Positions 1 through 3,737 of a stretch of DNA of 6,452 bases are shown here, one piece after another. The translations under genes were made by a program, and so were the position numbers. The notes under the pieces are model-generated. The model did not search any database, had not been told where the DNA came from, and saw only the letters and a list, made by a program, of their open reading frames with translations. The DNA is from an uncultured Alphaproteobacteria bacterium (lineage in GTDB: Bacteria; Pseudomonadota; Alphaproteobacteria; Puniceispirillales; Puniceispirillaceae): NCBI GenBank assembly GCA_913031555.1, contig CAJWDO010000100.1:1-6452 (forward strand), in the 5' to 3' direction. The number at the start of each line of letters is the position of its first letter. Within the stretch, counting starts at the first letter, position 1.

Positions 1-94
1 CTGGAACAGCTTGTCTAGGTGCATGGGCATGGGCAATGTGCACACTACCATATGAATGTCATGTCATGCTGCGACGGCGCGGTCTGAGAGCCGA

Positions 95-137
95 CTGACG
101 TCAGGTCGCCCTGATTTTTTGCCGCCACTTGCGGCAA
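95..137. repeat. Two small palindromes upstream of the 32-residue ORF promoter
   Basis: CTGACGTCAG at 95-104 is a perfect 10-bp palindrome. TTGCCGC (119-125) and GCGGCAA (131-137) are perfect 7-bp arms around a 5-nt loop. A T-run (115-120) precedes the hairpin rather than following it, so it does not fit an intrinsic terminator on the plus strand; on the minus strand the hairpin is followed by A residues. Both sit 30-70 bp upstream of the promoter-like element at 168-195. The rest of 1-167 shows no gene I can support. Confidence 0.3.
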
Positions 138-167
138 CATTCCGCAGTGGCAGGCCCCGATTTGGTC

Positions 168-195
168 TTGCATGGCGCATTGGCCGGGGTATAAC
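168..195 (+). promoter_or_regulatory. Candidate sigma-70 promoter for the 32-residue ORF
   Basis: A TTGCAT box at 168-173 and a TATAAC box at 190-195 are separated by 16 bp, close to the alphaproteobacterial housekeeping consensus. The start point would fall near 202. That gives a leader of about 24 nt carrying the purine-rich GGGGGA at 213-218 before the ATG at 226. The -35 match is imperfect, so this is a sequence-pattern call only. Confidence 0.45.
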
Positions 196-225
196 CCGGA
201 TATCGACCAACCGGGGGATTACACC

Positions 226-324
226 ATGGATGCGAATATCGGACTTATGCTCGTGATCGGCTTTCCGCTGGCGCTTTGCTTTGCGCTGTGGGTTTTTGGC
301 AAGGTGTCTGTGCGGCCGGACTGA
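226..324 (+). CDS. Small hypothetical single-span membrane protein (32 aa)
   Basis: The ORF encodes 32 residues, starting MDANIGLML and ending VSVRPD, with a TGA stop at 322-324. Residues 5-24 are almost entirely hydrophobic (Ile, Leu, Val, Phe, Ala, Cys, Trp), enough for one membrane span. The tail holds Lys26 and Arg30, so by the positive-inside rule the C-terminus should face the cytoplasm. The start is supported by GGGGGA at 213-218, 7 nt before the ATG, and by a promoter-like element at 168-195. It stands alone, convergent with the iron-sulfur scaffold gene, with 45 bp between the two stops. I do not recognise the family. Very short proteins of this kind are often accessory subunits or regulators of membrane complexes, but nothing here names a partner. 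It could be a chance ORF. Confidence 0.45.
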   Translation: MDANIGLMLVIGFPLALCFALWVFGKVSVRPD

Positions 325-344
325 TTGATTGGCGGGTTGACTCT

Positions 345-359
345 CTGGCAGGCTGCCAG
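345..359. repeat. Perfect short inverted repeat in the convergent gap
   Basis: CTGGCAG (345-351) and CTGCCAG (353-359) are exact reverse complements around a single G. In RNA this would fold as a 5-bp stem with an AGGCT loop. It lies between the stop of the rightward 32-residue ORF (324) and the stop of the leftward scaffold gene (370), where a two-way terminator would be expected. A second small hairpin, GGTCA/TGACC at 368-381, overlaps the scaffold gene's stop. Neither is followed by a T-run on either strand, so neither is a standard intrinsic terminator. Confidence 0.35.
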
Positions 360-369
360 TCGGTCCCGG

Positions 370-789
370 TCAATCCTGACCTTCGTCGGCAAGGGCCGTC
401 TTTGCGGCTTCAAAGGCGAGTGTCACGCATTTATGCCTGTTGCGGATCGCGCGCACGGGCGCAAAGGCGTTAATGCCGTCAGGAATATCACCAGTCCCCG
501 TGCCGGCCAGCCATGCTGTCAGATCATCACCAATAGACGTTAAAGCCTCGGTGCTGAGACCCGGTGCCATTTCAAGCAACAGCCCGGCACCAGCTTCGCA
601 CAGGGCGCACCCGCGCACATGGGTTGATGCGGCGGTGATTTCGCCTGATGTCACGCGAAGTTTGATTTCAACACGGTCACCACATGTCGGGTTGGAGACG
701 GTCGCGCTATGCGTCACGTCTGCAAGCTCCGGAGCCTGTCGAACGGCATTGGCGAACGCCAATATGCGGTCTTGATAAAGCTGATCCAT
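370..789 (-). CDS. IscU/SufU-type iron-sulfur cluster assembly scaffold protein
   Basis: This 139-residue cytosolic protein belongs to the IscU/SufU/NifU N-terminal fold, which holds a nascent Fe-S cluster and passes it to apo-proteins. The three family cysteines are visible. Cys36 lies in NPTCGD with the conserved Asp38, Cys61 in VRGCALCEAGAG, and Cys121 in the C-terminal RNRHKCVTLAF helix. The length fits the SufU-like group. The start MDQLYQDRIL matches the family's usual N-terminal helix, although the upstream Shine-Dalgarno (GTGAGA, immediately before the ATG) is poor. Cys64, three residues after Cys61, is extra compared with the usual Ala/Ser-rich stretch. No cysteine desulfurase or other suf/isc gene is in the window. 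It follows the 43-residue gene on the same strand with a 66-bp gap, so read-through from that promoter is possible. Family assignment is confident; whether it serves general Fe-S assembly or a narrower role is not visible. Confidence 0.88.
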   Translation of the reverse strand: MDQLYQDRILAFANAVRQAPELADVTHSATVSNPTCGDRVEIKLRVTSGEITAASTHVRGCALCEAGAGLLLEMAPGLSTEALTSIGDDLTAWLAGTGTGDIPDGINAFAPVRAIRNRHKCVTLAFEAAKTALADEGQD

Positions 790-813
790 TTCTCACGCTT
801 AGCAGTCCGGCGC

Positions 814-845
814 TGACCGGGTCAATGCGCTTTAATGTCCGGTCA
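814..845. repeat. Inverted repeat between the two minus-strand genes
   Basis: TGACCGG (814-820) and CCGGTCA (839-845) are exact reverse complements with an 18-nt spacer. The repeat lies between the end of the 43-residue gene and the start of the scaffold gene. It could be an operator half-site pair or an mRNA hairpin. No T-run follows it. A weak TTGACC-like -35 on the minus strand also falls here (complement of about 819-824), without a convincing -10, so a separate scaffold promoter is only possible. Confidence 0.3.
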
Positions 846-855
846 TCAGTGGCCG

Positions 856-987
856 TCAGCCGGCATTCACCAATAATACGGCGACACCGCCAATTGCGGC
901 GATATAGGTCAGCAGAACCATCCAGTGAACACCGTTATAGACATTTTCCTCCGGAATATGATCCGGGCGCGGCTTGTTTCCAGCCAT
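856..987 (-). CDS. Small hypothetical single-span membrane protein (43 aa)
   Basis: The protein has 43 residues. A polar N-terminal half (MAGNKPRPDHIPEENVYNG) is followed by one membrane span at about residues 22-41 (aromatic start HWMVLLTY, then Ile/Ala/Gly/Val-rich) and a short VNAG end. The ATG at 987 was chosen over the upstream in-frame start at 1074. A strong GAGGGGG Shine-Dalgarno sits 8 nt before it, and the promoter at 1040-1068 lies inside the longer frame. The layout of soluble head plus one C-terminal helix resembles small accessory subunits of respiratory oxidases, but no family signature is recognised, so no function is given. It is divergent from the antiporter operon and upstream of the Fe-S scaffold on the same strand. 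Confidence 0.65.
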   Translation of the reverse strand: MAGNKPRPDHIPEENVYNGVHWMVLLTYIAAIGGVAVLLVNAG

Positions 988-1011
988 GGCGATTTCCCCC
1001 TCAGTGACGCT

Positions 1012-1029
1012 CGCAGCCACTGCGCTGCG
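1012..1029 (-). other. 5'-leader hairpin of the 43-residue gene
   Basis: CGCAGC (1012-1017) and GCTGCG (1024-1029) form a perfect 6-bp GC-rich stem with a 6-nt loop. It lies inside the roughly 46-nt leader between the predicted start point near 1033 and the ATG at 987. It sits upstream of the Shine-Dalgarno and leaves it free, so it may simply stabilise the mRNA. Confidence 0.35.
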
Positions 1030-1039
1030 GAGCTTCAAT

Positions 1040-1068
1040 GTAATAACCTTAACCGCGACTTTGTTCAA
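1040..1068 (-). promoter_or_regulatory. Sigma-70-type promoter reading left into the 43-residue gene
   Basis: On the minus strand, TTGAAC (1068-1063) and TATTAC (1045-1040) are separated by exactly 17 bp. This is a good match to the consensus. Transcription would start near 1033. The promoter should serve the 43-residue gene and, by read-through, perhaps the iron-sulfur scaffold gene. Confidence 0.6.
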
Positions 1069-1081
1069 CCGCACGAAACAA

Positions 1082-1102
1082 CCGAAATTGCCCCGTTTTC
1101 GG
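1082..1102. promoter_or_regulatory. Inverted repeat between divergent promoters (possible operator)
   Basis: CCGAAA (1082-1087) and TTTCGG (1097-1102) are exact reverse complements with a 9-nt spacer. The centre-to-centre distance of 15 bp is a little over one helical turn. It sits between the -35 boxes of the leftward and rightward promoters, where a shared regulator could act on both. There is no match to a named operator that I can support. Confidence 0.3.
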
Positions 1103-1103
1103 A

Positions 1104-1132
1104 TTGATGTGCCGTGCGCCGCACACTAATAT
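1104..1132 (+). promoter_or_regulatory. Sigma-70-type promoter of the mrp operon
   Basis: TTGATG (1104-1109) and TAATAT (1127-1132) are separated by 17 bp. Transcription would begin near 1139, giving a short leader of about 16 nt before the GTG start of mrpE. Because the promoter covers the in-frame ATG at 1107, that codon is unlikely to be the true mrpE start. Confidence 0.6.
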
Positions 1133-1141
1133 CACATTAGT
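1125..1141. promoter_or_regulatory. Inverted repeat over the -10/start point of the mrp promoter
   Basis: ACTAAT (1125-1130) and ATTAGT (1136-1141) are perfect inverted arms with a 5-nt spacer. They overlap the -10 box and the predicted start point. A protein bound here would block transcription, so the site looks like a repressor operator. The position is clear; the regulator is unknown. Confidence 0.4.
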
Positions 1142-1142
1142 T

Positions 1143-1148
1143 GGGGAG
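1143..1148 (+). promoter_or_regulatory. Ribosome binding site fixing the mrpE GTG start
   Basis: GGGGAG lies 6 nt before the GTG at 1155. This is better placed than anything upstream of the in-frame ATG at 1107 and decides the start. The out-of-frame ATG at 1151 would have 2-nt spacing and opens no family-like reading frame. Confidence 0.6.
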
Positions 1149-1154
1149 AAATGT

Positions 1155-1655
1155 GTGGGCCGTCCATTTCGTAATTTTGTCCTGTTTGTGGTGCTGTTTG
1201 CCGCCTGGCTTCTGATGTCGGGTCATTACACGCCGCTTCTGATCGGCCTTGGCATTGCCAGTTGTGCGCTTGTCACCTGGCTTGCCGACCGGATCGGAGG
1301 CACTGACGAGGAAGGTCTGCCGCTGCATATGATGTCGCGCCTTCCGGCCTATCTTGTCTGGCTGGTCAAGGAAATTATCGTCTCGAACATCGCGACAGGT
1401 CGTTTGATCCTTGGTGGCCGGGCGCGACCGGTGATGTTCACGACAAAGGCGACACAGGCTTCCGCCGGTGGGCTGGTGACCTATGCCAATTCGATAACCC
1501 TGACGCCCGGCACCGTCACCATCGAGGTGGAAGGTGCTGATGGCGACAATCCGCACCTACTTGTCCATGCGCTTAATGCGTCATTTGCCGCGGATGTCGA
1601 GAGCGGCGAGATGGATCGCCGTGTGACGGCTCTTGAAGGTGGGGGCGGCGCATGA
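1155..1655 (+). CDS. mrpE: Na+/H+ antiporter subunit E (MrpE/MnhE; MbhA-like)
   Basis: This 166-residue inner-membrane protein of the MnhE family is a structural subunit of the multisubunit Mrp cation/proton antiporter. Two N-terminal hydrophobic helices occupy about residues 7-22 and 24-44, and an amphipathic stretch follows around 62-88 (YLVWLVKEIIVSN). The family signature YANSITLTPGTVTIEV is at residues 110-125, in the cytosolic domain. The length is close to the usual 155-165. The GTG start at 1155 is preferred because of GGGGAG 6 nt upstream and because the longer frame would run through the promoter. It is the first gene of the operon, and its stop overlaps the mrpF start in an ATGA junction. 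In classical mrp operons mrpE comes late; here it leads, as mbhA does in membrane-bound hydrogenase clusters. Confidence 0.93.
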   Translation: MGRPFRNFVLFVVLFAAWLLMSGHYTPLLIGLGIASCALVTWLADRIGGTDEEGLPLHMMSRLPAYLVWLVKEIIVSNIATGRLILGGRARPVMFTTKATQASAGGLVTYANSITLTPGTVTIEVEGADGDNPHLLVHALNASFAADVESGEMDRRVTALEGGGGA

Positions 1656-1963
1656 TGTTTGGTGTTGGACTGGCCGCATGCGCCGTGGCCTTGGTGATGG
1701 CGCTTGTCCGGGCCATGAAGGGCCCGACTGCCTTTGACAGGCTGTTGGCGGTCAATGCCACCGGCACGACGATTATTCTTGGCATCGCCCTGCATGGTTA
1801 TGTGATGGGGCGGCCGGAATTTGTCGATATCTCGATCCTCTACGCCATTATCAATTTCATCGGCACCTTTGCGGTTCTGAAGCTGTTCGATACCGGCGGT
1901 CTTGGCGATCGCGGCGGGCGTGCGCGTCCAGATCTGCCGCGTGGCAAGGATGGCGGCGCATGA
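1652..1963 (+). CDS. mrpF: Na+/H+ antiporter subunit F (MrpF/MnhF; MbhB-like)
   Basis: This 103-residue protein has three predicted membrane helices (about residues 3-21, 34-52 and 58-78) and belongs to the MrpF/PhaF family. The conserved GPTAFDRLLAVN block (24-35, with Asp29 and Arg30) and the VDISILYAIINFIGT block (58-72, with Asp59 and Tyr64) are both present. In related complexes this small subunit lies beside MrpA's C-terminal part and MrpG and is thought to line the cation path. The C-terminal 20 residues are hydrophilic and Gly/Arg/Asp-rich, a little longer than in many relatives. GGTGGGGG at 1638-1645 provides a ribosome site. ATG at 1655 is an equally usable start. It overlaps both neighbours by 4 nt. 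Confidence 0.92.
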   Translation: MMFGVGLAACAVALVMALVRAMKGPTAFDRLLAVNATGTTIILGIALHGYVMGRPEFVDISILYAIINFIGTFAVLKLFDTGGLGDRGGRARPDLPRGKDGGA

Positions 1964-2283
1964 CCGGGCTTGTCGAAATACTGTCCGGTCTGTGCATCGC
2001 CGTCGGCGTCGTCGCGCTTCTTGTCGGCAGTCTCGGCCTGATCCGCCTTCCTGACCTTTATAGCCGGACGCATGCGGTTGGCATGATGGATACCGCCGGT
2101 GTCGGGTTTATCATTCTTGGCCTGATCATCCATGAAGGCTTTACGCTGGTCAGTGTCAAACTCGCCCTTGTCGGGATATTCCTGTTCTTCACAAGTCCGA
2201 TTGCCACACACGCACTCGCACAGGTGGCGCACCGAAGCGGGTTGAAGCCGTTGACCGAGGACAGTCCGGAGGATGAGTCCTGA
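1960..2283 (+). CDS. mrpG: Na+/H+ antiporter subunit G (MrpG/MnhG; MbhC-like)
   Basis: This 107-residue protein of the PhaG/MnhG family has three membrane helices at about residues 5-26, 44-60 and 64-80. The family hallmark GLIRLPDLYSRTHA is complete at residues 26-39 (Arg29, Pro31, Asp32, His38). The FTSPIATHALAQVAHRSG block near 77-94 is also typical. The C-terminal tail is acidic (TEDSPEDES). The start overlaps the mrpF stop (ATGA), with AAGGA at 1946-1950, 9 nt upstream, as ribosome site. MrpG is a structural partner of MrpE, MrpF and the MrpA C-terminal domain in the antiporter. Confidence 0.93.
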   Translation: MTGLVEILSGLCIAVGVVALLVGSLGLIRLPDLYSRTHAVGMMDTAGVGFIILGLIIHEGFTLVSVKLALVGIFLFFTSPIATHALAQVAHRSGLKPLTEDSPEDES

Positions 2284-2885
2284 TGGCCGGCTACGTTACC
2301 AACCTGCTGCTTCTGGCGCTGCTTGTCTTCATTCTTGTTCTGGTAATCCGGACGCGCCGGCTGTTTCCGGTTGTCGTTCTTGCCGGGGCCTATTCGCTGG
2401 TATCGGCAGCGATGTTCGTAAATCTTGATGCGGTCGATGTTGCCTTTACCGAGGCGGCCGTCGGGGCCGGCATTTCGACAGTGCTGTTTCTGGCCGCGAT
2501 GGCCTATCTCCCCGGCATTGAGAAGACCCCGCCCGAGGCGAAGGGGATTGGACACATCCTGCCGGCGTTGATCATCTGCATCATTGCCGGGCTGCTTTTG
2601 GTCGCCGCGGCGATCGAACTGCCGCCGGTCGGGGACCCGACAGCGCCGCCGCATGTCCATGTCGCGCCGCGCTATCTTGAGGAAAGCGGGTCATTCCTCC
2701 ATATCCCGAACGTTGTCACTACGGTGCTGGCCAGTTATCGCGGCTTTGATACGTTTGGCGAGGTCGTCGTCGTCTTCACGGCTGGCCTCGGGGTGCTGGT
2801 GCTTCTGGCAGGTTTCACAAGAACGGCGCGCATTGCAAAATCCGGCAAGACCGGGATCGATGGCGGGGAGGGCGACGATGCTTGA
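2283..2885 (+). CDS. MbhD-MbhE domain protein (stand-alone MrpA C-terminal module)
   Basis: The protein has 200 residues with about five to six membrane helices. Residues about 5-80 form a DUF4040/MbhD domain with the signature DVAFTEAAVGAGIS (52-65, Glu57). Residues about 92-178 resemble MbhE, with PNVVTTVLASYRGFDTFGE (142-160) as the recognisable motif. In classical Mrp systems these two domains are the C-terminal end of the large MrpA subunit; in archaeal membrane-bound hydrogenase they are separate proteins MbhD and MbhE. Here they are fused to each other and detached from the antiporter-like half. The linker of about residues 115-140 (PPVGDPTAPPHVHVAPRYLE) is periplasmic-looking and Pro/His-rich. 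GGAGGA at 2268-2273 precedes the ATG. The gene overlaps the mrpG stop by 1 nt and mrpB by 8 nt. Some annotation systems would call it MrpB-like or simply DUF4040. Confidence 0.85.
   Translation: MAGYVTNLLLLALLVFILVLVIRTRRLFPVVVLAGAYSLVSAAMFVNLDAVDVAFTEAAVGAGISTVLFLAAMAYLPGIEKTPPEAKGIGHILPALIICIIAGLLLVAAAIELPPVGDPTAPPHVHVAPRYLEESGSFLHIPNVVTTVLASYRGFDTFGEVVVVFTAGLGVLVLLAGFTRTARIAKSGKTGIDGGEGDDA
2865..2872 (+). promoter_or_regulatory. Ribosome binding site fixing the mrpB start
   Basis: GGGGAGGG is 5 nt before the ATG at 2878. The same reading frame is open much further upstream (in-frame ATG at 2584), but that part lies wholly inside the preceding gene and its translation is Arg/Ser-rich, unlike any MnhB protein. 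The site therefore marks the real start. Confidence 0.75.
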
Positions 2886-3321
2886 CAACCCGATCCTGCG
2901 CGTAACGGCGAAAATCCTCTTCGCGCCAATCATCATTTTCGGTCTGTATGTTCAGTTCCATGGTGATTACGGACCTGGCGGCGGCTTTCAGGCCGGTGTC
3001 ATTATCGCGGCGGCCTTCATCCTGCATTCACTGATCTTCGGGCTCGAGGCCGGGCGCCGGCTTGTTCCCGGTTGGGCCAATCTGGCGATGCTGGCTTGTG
3101 GCGTTCTGATCTATGGCGGCGTTGGGGTTGCCGGCATGATGCTTGACGGTCTGTTCCTTGACTATAACGTGCTGGCCTCTGACGCCTCCAAGGGCCAGCA
3201 TTACGGCATCCTGCTGGTTGAATTCGGCGTTGGCCTGACGGTTACCGGCGTGATGCTGGCGCTGTTCCATGCCTTTGCCGGATTTGTTGAAGCCGACTAC
3301 GCCGCCACGGAGGACGAATGA
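2878..3321 (+). CDS. mrpB: Na+/H+ antiporter subunit B (MrpB/MnhB; MbhF-like)
   Basis: This 147-residue MnhB-family protein has four predicted membrane helices, at about residues 10-25, 38-55, 67-88 and 110-134. The family motif HGDYGPGGGFQAG is at residues 28-40, on the loop between helices 1 and 2. A second typical stretch, GQHYGILLVEFGVGLTVTG, covers 106-124 and includes Glu115. The start at 2878 is set by a strong ribosome site and agrees with the family length. It overlaps the preceding MbhD/E-type gene by 8 nt, suggesting translational coupling. In the complex this subunit packs next to MrpC and the MbhD/E module. Confidence 0.93.
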   Translation: MLDNPILRVTAKILFAPIIIFGLYVQFHGDYGPGGGFQAGVIIAAAFILHSLIFGLEAGRRLVPGWANLAMLACGVLIYGGVGVAGMMLDGLFLDYNVLASDASKGQHYGILLVEFGVGLTVTGVMLALFHAFAGFVEADYAATEDE

Positions 3322-3737
3322 TGATCGGCCCCGTTGCACAGATTCTGGAAAGCTGGAATTACCTCGTCGTCATCGCGCTGATGATGGGTGGGCTGTTCAT
3401 CGTCATCTCGCAGAACAATCTGGTAAAGAAGCTTGTCGGGCTGGCGATTTTCCAGACGTCTGTCTTCATTTTCTATATCAGCGTCGGTAAAATGGCGGGC
3501 GGCACCGCGCCGATCCTGACGGATGGGCCTGAGACGCTGTATTCGAACCCGCTGCCGCATGTGCTGATCCTGACGGCAATTGTTGTCGGCGTGGCGACGA
3601 CGGCGCTCGGGTTGGCGCTGGTCCTGCGGATTCACGCCGCCTTTGGCAGCATCGAGGATGACGAGGTGCTGGCGATGAAGGCCGAGGCGGCCGAACCGCG
3701 CGCGCGGCGCGGTGGTGACATGGGGGATGCGGTATGA
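3318..3737 (+). CDS. mrpC: Na+/H+ antiporter subunit C (MrpC/MnhC, NuoK-like; MbhG-like)
   Basis: This 139-residue protein has three membrane helices, homologous to NuoK of complex I. Helix 1 is about residues 14-31, helix 2 about 38-58 (NLVKKLVGLAIFQTSVFIFY), and helix 3 about 83-105. The motif NPLPHVLILTAIVVG at 77-91 corresponds to the PLPQALVLTAIVI block, with His81 in place of the more usual Gln. The C-terminal tail (111-139) is charged and cytosolic, and longer than in minimal relatives. GGAGG at 3309-3313 lies 4 nt before the ATG at 3318 and 7 nt before the in-frame ATG at 3321, so either may be used. The gene overlaps mrpB and mrpD by 4 nt when 3318 is used. Confidence 0.92.
   Translation: MMIGPVAQILESWNYLVVIALMMGGLFIVISQNNLVKKLVGLAIFQTSVFIFYISVGKMAGGTAPILTDGPETLYSNPLPHVLILTAIVVGVATTALGLALVLRIHAAFGSIEDDEVLAMKAEAAEPRARRGGDMGDAV

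Noticed and set aside
1..30. Possible edge genes: a minus-strand start at 24 or 30 (MHLDKLFQ...) running off the left end, or a plus-strand gene ending at the TAG at 16-18.
   Set aside because: Only 6-10 codons are visible, the minus-strand starts have no clear ribosome site or promoter, and the plus-strand tail (LEQLV) is too short to judge.
56..256. Plus-strand open frame of 66 codons.
   Set aside because: It is Arg/Ser-rich, has no ribosome site, and runs through the palindromes, the promoter-like element and the start of the better-supported 32-residue ORF.
440..775. Plus-strand open frame of 111 codons antisense to the iron-sulfur scaffold gene.
   Set aside because: The opposite strand encodes a recognisable family with all ligand cysteines; this frame is a composition shadow with no family features.
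988..1074. N-terminal extension of the 43-residue minus-strand protein to a start at 1074.
   Set aside because: The extension would cover the promoter and leader hairpin and lacks a good ribosome site, while the ATG at 987 has GAGGGGG at ideal spacing.
1104..1154. Longer mrpE starting at 1104 or 1107.
   Set aside because: The first 17 residues are not MnhE-like and coincide with the promoter boxes; the GTG at 1155 has the ribosome site and the family-like N-terminus.
2058..2660. Minus-strand open frame of 200 codons.
   Set aside because: Same reason: it is a charged, low-complexity shadow across mrpG and the MbhD/E-type gene.
2584..2877. Longer mrpB frame starting at 2584.
   Set aside because: This part lies inside the MbhD/E-type gene in another frame and translates to an Arg/Ser-rich sequence unlike MnhB.
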